Assembly (NCBI GenBank): GCA_963666705.2
Contig: CAXXKO010000026.1
Span: forward strand, 248,001 to 312,000
From: G963666705 sp963666705
GTDB lineage: Bacteria > Pseudomonadota > Alphaproteobacteria > CADEGL01
Direction: 5' to 3'
Length of the DNA stretch: 64,000 bases
Position numbers and translations under genes: made by a program. This document shows, in pieces, positions 18,545-27,575 of this stretch (positions within the stretch are counted from its first letter, which is position 1; every line of letters begins with the position of its first letter). The notes beneath the pieces are model-generated. The model searched no databases, had not been told where the DNA came from, and was given only the letters and a program-made list of their open reading frames with translations.

Positions 18545-20710
18545 ATGGCCGAGCACCCCACATCCACCCGGCCGCCGGCCACCCTCGAGGACTGGGCGGC
18601 TTTGGCGCGCAAGGAGCTCGATGGCCGCGAGGCGGCCGAGCTCGACTGGCTCACGCCCGAGGGCATTCGCGTGAAGCCACTTTATACGGCGACGGACCTC
18701 GAGGGGCTCGAGCATCTCGGCGGCGCACCGGGCTTCGCCCCCTTCACGCGCGGGGCGCGGGCCACCATGTACGCGAACCGGCCCTGGACCATCCGCCAAT
18801 ATGCTGGTTTTTCCACCGCCGAAGAGACCAACGCCTTCTACAAGGAAGGGCTGAGGCAGGGCCAGACCGGGCTTTCGGTGGCCTTCGACCTCGCCACCCA
18901 CAGGGGCTACGATTCGGACCATCCGCGCGTTGTCGGCGATGTCGGCAAGGCCGGCGTCGCCATCGACACGGTCGAGGACATGAAGCGGCTGTTCGACGGC
19001 ATACCCCTCGACGAGGTCAGCGTCTCCATGACCATGAACGGCGCCGTATTGCCGGTCCTCGCCGGCTTCATTGTCGCCGGCGAGGAGGCGGGCGTCGCCC
19101 AGGACGCGCTCTCGGGCACGATCCAGAACGACATCCTCAAGGAGTTCATGGTCCGCAACACCTACATCTACCCGCCCGAGCCCTCGATGCGCATCGTCGC
19201 CGACATCATCGAGCACACGGCGCACCACATGCCGCGCTTCAACTCCGTCTCCATCTCCGGCTATCACATCGAGGAAGCGGGGGCGACGGCCGTCCAGGAG
19301 CTCGCCTTCACCCTGGCCGATGGCGTCGAATATGTGCGCGCGGCGGCCGCGCGGGGCCTCGGGATCGATGCCTTCGCGCCCCGCCTGTCCTTCTTCTTCG
19401 CCATCGGCATGAACTTTTTCATGGAGATTGCGAAGCTGCGCGCGGCCCGCCTCCTGTGGGCGCGTCTGATGGAGCCCTTCGGGCCCAAGGATCCGCGCAG
19501 CCTCATGCTTCGCACCCACTGCCAGACCTCGGGCGTGAGCCTGACCGCGCAGGATCCCTACAACAACGTCGTGCGGACCGCCTACGAGGCGCTGGCCGCC
19601 GTCCTCGGGGGCACCCAGTCGCTGCACACCAACTCCTTCGACGAGGCCCTCGCCCTGCCGACGCCGTCCTCGGCCCGCATCGCCCGCGGCACCCAGCTCA
19701 TCCTCGCCGAGGAGACCGGTGTGCCCCACGTCGTCGATCCGCTCGGCGGCAGCTATTACGTCGAGAGCCTGACGGCGAGCGTCGCGCAGGCGGCCTGGGA
19801 TCTCATCGCGGAGGTCGAGGCCATGGGCGGCATGACCAAGGCCATCGGGGCCGGCATGCCCAAGCTCCGCATCGAGGAGGCCGCGGCGAGGCGCCAGGCG
19901 CGCGTCGACCGGGGCGAGGAGGTCATCGTCGGCGTCAACCGCTACCGGCCGGAGGGGCGCGACAGTATCGAGATCCTCGATATCGACAACACCCGCGTCC
20001 GCGCAACACAGGTCCAGCGCCTGGGCGCGGTGCGCGCCGGGCGCGACGAGGCGGCCTGCCGCGCGGCGCTAAGTGCCCTCGCGGCGGCGGCCGCGAGCGG
20101 CGCAGGCAACCTGCTCGCGCTCTCGATCGACGCCATGCGGGCGCGCGCCACGGTGGGCGAGACCTCGGACGCCATGGAGTCCGCCTTCGGCCGCTATCAG
20201 GCGACGGTGCAAGGCGTCTCGGGCGTCTACGGTGCCGCCTACGAGGGCGATGCGGAATTCGATCGCATCCGGGCGGAGATCGCGCGCTTCGTCGAGGAGG
20301 AGGGCCGACGGCCGCGCCTCCTGGTGCTCAAGCTCGGACAGGACGGCCACGACCGGGGTGCCAAAGTGATCGCCACCGCCTTCGCCGATATCGGCTTCGA
20401 CGTCGATATGGGGCCGCTGTTCCAGACGCCCGAGGAAGGTGCCCGCCAGGCCGTCGAGAACGACGTCCATGTGGTCGGGGTCTCGAGCCAGGCCGCCGGC
20501 CACAGGACCTTGGTGCCGCAGCTCGTCGCCGCCCTCGGCGAGCAGGGCGGCGAGGACATATCCGTCGTTTGCGGCGGTGTCATTCCGCATCAGGACCACG
20601 ACTTCCTGCGCCAGCATGGCGTGGCGGCGATATTCGGCCCGGGCACCAACATCCCGGCCGCCGCGGGCGAGATCCTCGGCCTCATCCGCCGCCACCGCAA
20701 GGCGGCTTGA
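18545..20710 (+). CDS. scpA: Methylmalonyl-CoA mutase, single-chain
   Basis: An adenosylcobalamin-dependent enzyme that interconverts methylmalonyl-CoA and succinyl-CoA, as in propionate and branched-chain catabolism. The 721-residue chain has the substrate-binding TIM barrel (motifs RPWTIRQYAGFSTAEETNAF, GLSVAFDLATHRGYDSDHPR, RTHCQTSGVSLTAQDPYNN). The C-terminal B12-binding domain has the DxHxxG signature in GQDGHDRGAKVIA (about residue 599) and ends with GVIPHQDHDFL...FGPGTNIPAAA. It is the catalytic homodimeric or large-subunit type; no small mutA subunit or meaB chaperone lies adjacent. The ATG directly after a TTG was taken as start. The coiled-coil gene begins 12 bp downstream and may share its transcript. 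Confidence 0.95.
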   Translation: MAEHPTSTRPPATLEDWAALARKELDGREAAELDWLTPEGIRVKPLYTATDLEGLEHLGGAPGFAPFTRGARATMYANRPWTIRQYAGFSTAEETNAFYKEGLRQGQTGLSVAFDLATHRGYDSDHPRVVGDVGKAGVAIDTVEDMKRLFDGIPLDEVSVSMTMNGAVLPVLAGFIVAGEEAGVAQDALSGTIQNDILKEFMVRNTYIYPPEPSMRIVADIIEHTAHHMPRFNSVSISGYHIEEAGATAVQELAFTLADGVEYVRAAAARGLGIDAFAPRLSFFFAIGMNFFMEIAKLRAARLLWARLMEPFGPKDPRSLMLRTHCQTSGVSLTAQDPYNNVVRTAYEALAAVLGGTQSLHTNSFDEALALPTPSSARIARGTQLILAEETGVPHVVDPLGGSYYVESLTASVAQAAWDLIAEVEAMGGMTKAIGAGMPKLRIEEAAARRQARVDRGEEVIVGVNRYRPEGRDSIEILDIDNTRVRATQVQRLGAVRAGRDEAACRAALSALAAAAASGAGNLLALSIDAMRARATVGETSDAMESAFGRYQATVQGVSGVYGAAYEGDAEFDRIRAEIARFVEEEGRRPRLLVLKLGQDGHDRGAKVIATAFADIGFDVDMGPLFQTPEEGARQAVENDVHVVGVSSQAAGHRTLVPQLVAALGEQGGEDISVVCGGVIPHQDHDFLRQHGVAAIFGPGTNIPAAAGEILGLIRRHRKAA

Positions 20711-20722
20711 GCGGGCGCGGCC

Positions 20723-23700
20723 GTGGCGGGGGCGGATAGCGGCCGGGGGGCCAGGCCGGGGCCGCGCGAGGAGGCCGCCACCGCCCGGCGCCTCTTCCAG
20801 CGCTGGAACCGGGAGGCCGGCCGGCCGGTGACCGACGGGCCCGGCGGGGGCGGTGGCGCCGCGCCGCCTGACGAGGGCCGGTCCCGCATCGATCTCGGCT
20901 TCGTCGCGGGCGTCGCCCTCTCGGCAGTCTGGATCGGTGCTTGCGCCTATTACATCGAGACTTACGTCGGCTGGGAGACGGTGCCGAGCTTCCTGCCCAA
21001 CGAAATCGCCGCCATGGTCGCGGGCGCCGCCGCACCCCTGGTCTTCCTCTGGCTGCTCATCCATTACCTGGAGCGCGGGCAGCAGCTCTCGCGCACCGTG
21101 CGGGCGCTCCGCGGGCGCCTCGCGCAATTGACCTATCCCGCCCCCGACGCCGAAGCCCGGGTGGCCGAGGTCACCGAATCCCTGCGTCGCCAGTCGCAGG
21201 ATCTGGTCGCCGCCTCGAGCGAGGCCGCGATCCGGGTCGAGGGCGTGACCGACGCCATCGGCAAGCAGACCCGCCAGCTCGCCGAGACGGCGGGCGAGGC
21301 CACCAGCCGGGCCAACGCCGCGGCATCGACGCTCAACGCCAATTTGCGCGACATCTCGACCGTGACCGAGGATATCGCCGCCCAGGCGGCGCTGATAGAG
21401 AACGCGGTGCGCGCCCAGGGCGTCTCGCTGGCGACGGCGGCCGAACAAGCCGACGCCGTCACCGAGGTGCTCGACAAGCAGTCGCGCGACGTCGCGGCCG
21501 TCTCCGGGCGCGTGCTCGGCGATGCCAAGGCTATCGGCGAATCCCTCGATCGCCAGATCGCGGCGCTCACCCGCGCCTCGGAGAGCGCGGCCGAGCGCAT
21601 CGGCGGCATCGAGTCCATGCTCGAGGAGCAGACTCGCGCCCTGGCCGGCGCCATCGAGCGCGCCGACGTGCGCGTGCAGAGCTTCAGCGAGGCGTTCCGC
21701 AAGCAGGCCACGCGGCTCGACGGCGCGGCCGAGCGCGCCGCGCACCAGACCGAATCGATCGGCCGCAGCCTGACCCGGCAAGAGACCAACCTCTCCTCGG
21801 TCTTCGAGAAGATCTCGAGCGAGGCCGAGCGCCTCACGGATTCTCTCGGCCAGCAGGTCGAGGAGCTGTCCGAGCTCTCGGACCGGCTCTCGGAGCAGGC
21901 CGGTACCATCGACGAGGACCTCCTGCGCCAGAGCGAGGCCCTCAAATCCGCGTCCGAGCAATCGGCCGTGCGGGCCCGCGCCATCGGCGACGTCTTGCGC
22001 CAGGAAGCTCAGGCCCTGACCTCGACGGCCGACTACGCGGTCGACAAGGCCGGCCGGGTGGGTGCCGCCTTCCGCGACCATGCGGATACGCTCACCGCCG
22101 CGGCCGGCGCGGCAACTGGCAGGGCCGAAAAGATTGGCGAGATCCTGCAATCCCGCGCCCGCGAGCTGGAGACGGCGAGCGCGGGCGCGAGCACCCGCAT
22201 CGAGGCCATCGAGGAGGTGTTCCAGGCCCATTCGGCCCAGCTCACGACGGCCGGCGACCGGGCGGCCGAGCAGGCGAGGGAGATCGAGCAGCGCCTGCGC
22301 AACCAGACCCGGGCGCTTACGGCGGCGGCCGAGGAGGTCACGGGCCGGACCGAGGCGATCCAGGAGACCCTCGCGCGCCAGGCGGCGGCGCTGAGCGCGA
22401 CCGCCGGCGACGCCATCACCCAGGTGGGCGCAAGCGCCGAGGACATCGATCGCCGGACCGAGGCCTTGGCCGAGGCGACGGAACGGGCAGCGGCCAGATC
22501 GGCCGAGCTCGACGCCCTCGTGCGCCAGCAGCTCGAGGCCGTTCGCAAGCTCCCGGGCCAGCTCGATTCGCGGTTGGACGAGGTCGGTGGCGCCGTCGCG
22601 GGCTATGTGAGGGCGCTCTCGGGCGCCGGTGAGACGGCGACCGGGCAGATCGAGGGCTTCCGGCGCGAGATCGAGTTCCTGCAGCGCGCGGCCATCGAGA
22701 TCACCCGCGAGATGGAGCCGACGCGCGAACGCATCGCCAGCCTCGCCTCCGAATTCGCCGACATCTCGGCAAGCCTCGACGAGGGCGCGCGCGATAGCGA
22801 GGCCGCCCTCGCGCGTCAGGCGAACGCGCTTACCGAGGCCGCGGAGACCGGCGCCAGCGCCGCCAAATCGGCCGAAGCGACCGTCGCCCGCCAGGCGCGC
22901 GCGCTCTCTGTGGCGACCGAGGCGGCGGCGGCCCGCGCGGCCGAGATCGAGGCCTCGATGGGTGAGGCCGCCGCCGCCGCCGTCGCCCGCGTCGCGGCGC
23001 TGGAGTTTGCGCTGGGCGAGGCCGCGGAGGCGGCAGTCGCCCGGACCGATGATTTGGAGCGGCGCTTCGACGACCGGTCGCGGGCCATCGCCGAGAGCGC
23101 CGCAACGAGAGCGACCGAGCTCGGTGCCGCGCTGGGCGAGGCGGGCGAGGCATCGGCGGCGCGCGCGGCCGAGCTGGAGCGCCGCTTCGAGGACCAGGCC
23201 CGCGCCGTCGCCGAGGCGGCCGCCGCCCGCGCGGCGGAGATCGCCGCCACCCTCGGCGAGGCGGCCGACGCCGCCACCGCCCGGACGGTGGAGATCGAGC
23301 GCCGCTTCGAGGACCGGACCCGCGCGCTCGCCGACAGCGCCGCGGCGCGGACGGCGGAGATCGGCGATACTCTTGGCGAGGCGGTCGAGGCGGCCACCGG
23401 ACGCGCGGCGGAGCTCGAACGCTGGTTCGACGGGCAATCCAAGGCCATCGCGGAGAGCGCCATGACCCGGGCGAAGGAGTTGGGGGAGGCGCTGGAGGCG
23501 GCGGCCGAATCGGCCTCGGCCCGCGCCATGGTGGTCGAGCGCGCCCTCGAGGACCGCGCCCGCGCCGTGTCCGAGAACGCCGACCGGGCGGTGGAGAAAG
23601 CGAGTGCCGCCGGCGACGAGTTGCGCGAGCGCAGCAAGGAGCTCGCCACCAGTATCGAGGATGCCGTCGCCGGCATGTCGGAGATCGGCGGCGCCTTCAC

Positions 23701-24682
23701 CCGCCAGGTCGCCGACCTCTCCGCGACAACCGAGAAGACCGTCGGCCGGGCCGAAGCCGTGGGCCGGGTCCTCGAACAGGAAGCCAAGGTGCTGACGGCC
23801 GCTTCCGAGCAGGCAGGAGCCCAGATGCGGGTCATGGGGGAGGAGTTCCGTGACCACGCGGCGGCGCTCGACCGCTCCACGACCGAGGCCGCCGAGCGCG
23901 CGCGCGCGGCCGGCGACGCCATGCGCGAGGAGGGCGCGGCGGCCGCCAACGCCGCCGACGCGGTCATGAGCCGGGACCGCGTTTTGCGCCATGCCCTGGC
24001 CGAGCAGGCGGAAGCGCTGACAACGGCGGCGGAGAGTGCCCTCGCCCAGCTCGAGGCGGCGGGTCATGCCCTGCGCGACCGCGCGCGCCAGGTCTCGGAC
24101 AGCTCCGAGGACGCCGCCGAGCAAGTCAGGTCCGCCGGGCGCTCCCTCCAGGGCCAGCAGGAATCCCTCGACCAGACCATGGACAGGGTGGCGCGCCAGG
24201 CGCGCGCCGTGGCCGAGCTGTTCCGGGCCCAGACCGAGGACCTGACGGCGGCCTCGCGCGCCGCCGCCGCCCACGTCACCGCCCTGCAGGATCGCGAACG
24301 CGAGGTGACACGCCACGGCTTCCTCACCGACGCCCGCGAGATCCTGCGCGAACTCAACGCCCTCGGCGTCGACATGGCCGAGGTCATGGCGATGAGCATC
24401 CCTGACGCAACGATCCAGCGCCACGCCGCCGGCGACGAGGGTGCCTATGTGCGCTACCTGCTAGGGGCCAGCGATGGGCGGACGGAAGGCCAAATCCACC
24501 GCGCCTTCGGGGAAGACGACCAGTTCCGCGACCGCGTCTCGCGCTACCTGGGGCGCTTCGACGAGATGGTCGCCCGGGCCAACGAAGCCGACCCCGAGAA
24601 CGCTCTGAGCGCCACTTTCCTCACCTCCGACGTGGGCAAGCTCTACCTCATCCTCGGCCGCGCCGTCGGCCGCCAGGTCTGA
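20723..24682 (+). CDS. Giant membrane-anchored coiled-coil (TipN/GPR-like) protein
   Basis: A 1319-residue protein: a Gly/Pro/Ala-rich cytoplasmic head (1-52), two membrane helices (about 57-77 and 95-116), then about 1050 residues of Ala/Glu/Arg-rich heptad repeat without helix breakers. A conserved-looking globular tail (about 1195-1319) begins HGFLTDAREILRELNALGVD and ends LTSDVGKLYLILGRAVGRQV. Repeats such as RALAxAxERAxxRAxEIxxxL recur throughout, with four nearly regular 40-residue copies at residues 775-934. The layout recalls alphaproteobacterial polarity scaffolds such as TipN and the growth pole ring protein, often annotated as apolipoprotein A1/A4/E-like; that assignment is by architecture only. 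The GTG start lies 12 bp after the mutase stop. The gene ends 8 bp before a MITE. Confidence 0.72.
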   Translation: MAGADSGRGARPGPREEAATARRLFQRWNREAGRPVTDGPGGGGGAAPPDEGRSRIDLGFVAGVALSAVWIGACAYYIETYVGWETVPSFLPNEIAAMVAGAAAPLVFLWLLIHYLERGQQLSRTVRALRGRLAQLTYPAPDAEARVAEVTESLRRQSQDLVAASSEAAIRVEGVTDAIGKQTRQLAETAGEATSRANAAASTLNANLRDISTVTEDIAAQAALIENAVRAQGVSLATAAEQADAVTEVLDKQSRDVAAVSGRVLGDAKAIGESLDRQIAALTRASESAAERIGGIESMLEEQTRALAGAIERADVRVQSFSEAFRKQATRLDGAAERAAHQTESIGRSLTRQETNLSSVFEKISSEAERLTDSLGQQVEELSELSDRLSEQAGTIDEDLLRQSEALKSASEQSAVRARAIGDVLRQEAQALTSTADYAVDKAGRVGAAFRDHADTLTAAAGAATGRAEKIGEILQSRARELETASAGASTRIEAIEEVFQAHSAQLTTAGDRAAEQAREIEQRLRNQTRALTAAAEEVTGRTEAIQETLARQAAALSATAGDAITQVGASAEDIDRRTEALAEATERAAARSAELDALVRQQLEAVRKLPGQLDSRLDEVGGAVAGYVRALSGAGETATGQIEGFRREIEFLQRAAIEITREMEPTRERIASLASEFADISASLDEGARDSEAALARQANALTEAAETGASAAKSAEATVARQARALSVATEAAAARAAEIEASMGEAAAAAVARVAALEFALGEAAEAAVARTDDLERRFDDRSRAIAESAATRATELGAALGEAGEASAARAAELERRFEDQARAVAEAAAARAAEIAATLGEAADAATARTVEIERRFEDRTRALADSAAARTAEIGDTLGEAVEAATGRAAELERWFDGQSKAIAESAMTRAKELGEALEAAAESASARAMVVERALEDRARAVSENADRAVEKASAAGDELRERSKELATSIEDAVAGMSEIGGAFTRQVADLSATTEKTVGRAEAVGRVLEQEAKVLTAASEQAGAQMRVMGEEFRDHAAALDRSTTEAAERARAAGDAMREEGAAAANAADAVMSRDRVLRHALAEQAEALTTAAESALAQLEAAGHALRDRARQVSDSSEDAAEQVRSAGRSLQGQQESLDQTMDRVARQARAVAELFRAQTEDLTAASRAAAAHVTALQDREREVTRHGFLTDAREILRELNALGVDMAEVMAMSIPDATIQRHAAGDEGAYVRYLLGASDGRTEGQIHRAFGEDDQFRDRVSRYLGRFDEMVARANEADPENALSATFLTSDVGKLYLILGRAVGRQV
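23045..23524 (+). repeat. Four in-frame 120-bp (40-aa) tandem repeats
   Basis: Within the coiled-coil gene, four successive 40-residue units begin TDDLERRFDD, AAELERRFED, TVEIERRFED and AAELERWFDG, each ending near LGEAxEAAxxR (EAAAESASAR in the last). A fifth unit (AMVVERALED) is more diverged. Forty residues is not a multiple of seven, so the repeat is likely a hendecad or mixed-heptad coiled coil. The high identity suggests recent internal duplication and possible copy-number variation. Confidence 0.75.
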
Positions 24683-24690
24683 GCGGGCCT

Positions 24691-24960
24691 CTAGTACCCA
24701 CTTTCATAATTCCGTGTGCCATACGACGGCGCCCCGAGGTTCCCGGCTAGGAGCGCGGCGCGCCGTGATGCCGGGGCATCACAAGCGGCGCGCGACGACG
24801 TCCGGGGGCCTCGGGGCGCCGCCCTACGGGTCGCTATTCCCGCCCCCTCGGGGTGTCGGGGATGCTTGACGATGCCCCGGCATCGCCGGCGCACCCCCTC
24901 CTACCGAGGAGACGGGAAAAGCGATCGTATGGCACACGGAATTATGAAAGTGGGTACTAG
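24691..24960. mobile_element. MITE-like element with 36-bp perfect inverted repeats
   Basis: The two ends, 24691-24726 and 24925-24960, are perfect 36-bp inverted repeats (outer bases CTAGTACCCACTTTCATAAT). No coding sequence lies between them. The interior holds nested inverted repeats, including CGGCGCCCCGAGG against CCTCGGGGCGCCG and the palindrome GATGCCGGGGCATC with a partner CGATGCCCCGGCATCG, so the whole element could fold into a branched hairpin. Outermost bases are CTAG on both sides, which may be a target duplication. The right-hand CTAG provides the TAG stop of the DUF1989 gene. It ends transcription units on both sides and could act as a bidirectional terminator. No full-length parent transposon is in the window. 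Confidence 0.85.
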
Positions 24961-25568
24961 CGACCGACCTCGACGCGCAAGTCGGTGGGCGCGCCGCCGC
25001 AGGTGTCGTTCATGTCCTGCGGGCAGGCCGAGACCACCACCCAGGCGTCCATGTCGGCGCGCAGCACGATGTTCTCGCCCGGGCTCGTCCCCGGGGGGCG
25101 GATATCGAAGGTTCCGTCCGGCTTGACGAAGAAGTTGGTGAAGAGGTTCCACGGCTGGATCACCGCGTCGAAATCGATGCCGAGCTCGCGAAGCGCTATG
25201 TGCAGGTTGCCCTGGCAGCTCGGGTGCGGCAGCGGCGCGCCGAGCTGGACGTAGCGCGCCTCGTCGCAGGCCGCATACTGCATGTCGTGGTTGCCGATGG
25301 AGTTGTCCTCGATCACCGTCACGATCGGGCGGCGGTAGTTGGTGTAGGCCGCGTCGCCCACGTGCGGGAACAGCTTCTCGATCGAGGGCTTGGTGTGCTC
25401 GGGGGACAGGAACTCCCCCGGGTTCTCGGCCGCGAAGGCCCAGAAGTCGCAGGGCTGATTGCCCTCCAGGTCGGTGATACGAATCAAATCGCCGGCAACG
25501 ACGCGGAAGCCTTTCCCGGTCCGCGCCGGTACGTGGTAGTCCTGTTCGATGGTCGAAATCGCACCCAT
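24957..25568 (-). CDS. DUF1989 (urea carboxylase-associated) family protein
   Basis: A 203-residue protein beginning MGAISTIEQDYHVPARTGKGF. Motifs typical of the DUF1989 family are GNQPCDFWAFAAENPGEFLSPEHT, the His/Cys-bearing HPSCQGNLHIALRELG, WNLFTNFFV and the terminal CPQDMNDTCGG. Conserved Cys/His residues suggest a metal site. Relatives are encoded near urea carboxylase or amino-acid and hydantoin utilisation genes, and hydantoin enzymes lie a few kb away here. The reaction is unknown. The frame is open for a further 2.2 kb upstream but that part runs antisense to the ABC transporter gene. Its stop codon falls in the edge of the MITE. Confidence 0.82.
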   Translation of the reverse strand: MGAISTIEQDYHVPARTGKGFRVVAGDLIRITDLEGNQPCDFWAFAAENPGEFLSPEHTKPSIEKLFPHVGDAAYTNYRRPIVTVIEDNSIGNHDMQYAACDEARYVQLGAPLPHPSCQGNLHIALRELGIDFDAVIQPWNLFTNFFVKPDGTFDIRPPGTSPGENIVLRADMDAWVVVSACPQDMNDTCGGAPTDLRVEVGR

Positions 25569-25649
25569 GACATCCTTCCCCTCGCCTATTGAGGCACGAT
25601 TATCCGGTGCGCCGGTGCAGGTGGCAATTCCTTTGCGGCGTCGCGGCCC

Positions 25650-27536
25650 GTGATCGCCCGGCATTTCGATCCGGCGTCGCGCCAGCGCGCCAAGAGCGAC
25701 CTCGCGACAGTGCGCGCGCTCATGCCCTATCTGTGGCCGCGAGGGGCGCCCGAGCTGCGCCGCCGCGTCGCCGTCGCGATCCTGTTCCTGGTGCTCGCCA
25801 AGGCCACCAACGTCTACATTCCCATCCTCTACAAGGAAGCGGTGGACGCTCTCACGAGCCCGACGGCGGGCGCCGCGGCCGCGGTGATCGCGGTGCCGGT
25901 CAGCCTGCTGGTCGCCTACGGCATCGTACGCGTGCTCTCGCTGGCCTTCGGCGAGCTGCGCGACGCCGTCTTCGCCAAGGTCGCCCAGCGCGCCATCCGC
26001 ACGGTCGCCCTCTCCACTTTCGGCCATCTGCACGGCCTCGCCATGCGCTTCCACCTCGACCGCCAGACGGGCGGCCTCAGCCGCGCCATCGAGCGCGGCA
26101 CGAAGGGTATCGAGTTCCTGCTCACCTTCATGCTGTTCAACGTCTTGCCGACGCTCTTCGAGGTGCTGCTGGTCTGCATCATCCTGTGGGCGCTGTTCAC
26201 GATCTGGTACGCGCTCGTGACGCTCGCGGCCATCGCCGGCTACATCGCCTTCACCCTCGTCGTGACCCAGTGGCGCATCAAGCACCGCCGGCGCATGAAC
26301 GAGATGGACAGCGAGGCCAACACCAAGGCCATCGACAGCCTGCTCAACTACGAAACGGTGAAGTATTTCGGCAACGAGGCGCACGAGACGAGGCGCTACG
26401 ACACCGCCCTCCGAGGGTATGAGAGCGCCGCCGTCATCAGCAAGACGAGCCTCTCCCTCCTCAATATCGGCCAGGCCGTGATCATCTCGACGGGCCTTAC
26501 GATCGTCATGATCATGGCCGGCCATGGCGTCGCCGGCGGGACCATGACCATCGGCGACTTCGTCCTCGTCAACACCTACCTCATCCAGCTCTACCTTCCG
26601 CTCGGCTTCCTCGGCTTCGTCTACCGCGAGATCAAGCAGTCCCTCGCCGACATGGAATCCATGTTCGAGCTGTTCGAGTTCGAGCCCGAGATCCGCGACC
26701 GCCCCGGCGCCCCCGACCTCGCGGTGGATCGCGGCGGAATCGCGTTCGAGGGCGTCTCCTTCCACTACGGCCACGACCGGGGAATCCTCGAGGACGTCTC
26801 CTTCCGGGTGCCGGCGGGCCATATGGTGGCCATCGTCGGGCCGAGCGGGGCCGGCAAGTCGACCATCTCGCGCCTCCTCTTCCGCTTCTACGACGTGACC
26901 TCGGGCGCCATCCGGATCGACGGCCAGGATATCCGCGAGGTGACCCAAGACAGCCTGCGCGCCGCCATCGGCATCGTTCCCCAGGACACGGTGCTGTTCA
27001 ACGACACGGTCTATTACAACATCGCCTATGGCCGGCCCGGTGCGGCGCCCCCGGAGGTCGAGGAGGCGGCACGCATGGCGCATATCCACGACTTCGTGCG
27101 GTCCCTGCCCGAGGGCTATCAAACGAAGGTGGGCGAGCGCGGCCTCAAGCTCTCGGGCGGCGAGAAACAGCGCGTGGCCATCGCCCGCACCATCCTCAAG
27201 GACCCCCGCATCCTGCTCTTCGACGAAGCCACCTCGGCCCTCGATTCCCATACCGAGCAGGAAATCCAGGCCAACCTCTCGGAGATCGCGGCCCGGCACA
27301 CCACCATCGTCATCGCCCACCGCCTTTCGACCGTGATCGACGCAGACCAGATCCTGGTGCTGGAGGCGGGCCGTATCGTCGAGCGCGGCCGGCACGCCGA
27401 GCTCCTGACCCGGGACGGCGTCTACGCCGCCATGTGGCGCCGGCAGCAGGAGGCGGCCGAGCTCCAGCAGCGCCTCGCCGCCTCGGGCGAGGCACAGGCG
27501 CCGCCGCCACGCGACAAGCAGGCCGAGGCGATGTAA
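25650..27536 (+). CDS. Atm1-type ABC exporter (permease-ATPase fusion)
   Basis: A 628-residue half-transporter. The N-terminal 300 residues form six membrane helices with the Atm1/HMT1-type segment HLHGLAMRFHLDRQTGGLSR and the loop NYETVKYFGNEAHE. The C-terminal ATPase has Walker A GPSGAGKST (about residue 397), Q-loop VPQDTVLFN, signature LSGGEKQRVAIART (about 500), Walker B ILLFDEATSALD and the H-loop His in IAHRLST. Bacterial Atm1 homologues export glutathione-linked or metal-containing compounds. It is probably a homodimer in the inner membrane. The GTG start follows the divergent DUF1989 gene by about 80 bp. Confidence 0.92.
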   Translation: MIARHFDPASRQRAKSDLATVRALMPYLWPRGAPELRRRVAVAILFLVLAKATNVYIPILYKEAVDALTSPTAGAAAAVIAVPVSLLVAYGIVRVLSLAFGELRDAVFAKVAQRAIRTVALSTFGHLHGLAMRFHLDRQTGGLSRAIERGTKGIEFLLTFMLFNVLPTLFEVLLVCIILWALFTIWYALVTLAAIAGYIAFTLVVTQWRIKHRRRMNEMDSEANTKAIDSLLNYETVKYFGNEAHETRRYDTALRGYESAAVISKTSLSLLNIGQAVIISTGLTIVMIMAGHGVAGGTMTIGDFVLVNTYLIQLYLPLGFLGFVYREIKQSLADMESMFELFEFEPEIRDRPGAPDLAVDRGGIAFEGVSFHYGHDRGILEDVSFRVPAGHMVAIVGPSGAGKSTISRLLFRFYDVTSGAIRIDGQDIREVTQDSLRAAIGIVPQDTVLFNDTVYYNIAYGRPGAAPPEVEEAARMAHIHDFVRSLPEGYQTKVGERGLKLSGGEKQRVAIARTILKDPRILLFDEATSALDSHTEQEIQANLSEIAARHTTIVIAHRLSTVIDADQILVLEAGRIVERGRHAELLTRDGVYAAMWRRQQEAAELQQRLAASGEAQAPPPRDKQAEAM

Positions 27537-27575
27537 TATCGCCCGGTTCGCCAGCACGGAAGCGGGGAGGATGTC

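Noticed and set aside
20069..24424. A 1451-codon open frame antisense to the coiled-coil gene
   Set aside because: It arises from the biased codon use and repeats of the real gene; its translation is Arg/Gly/Leu-rich low-complexity sequence with no domain, and the sense strand encodes membrane helices and heptads.
24691..24960. Small RNA gene
   Set aside because: The long perfect terminal repeats and CTAG edges are better explained by a transposable element; no promoter could be recognised.
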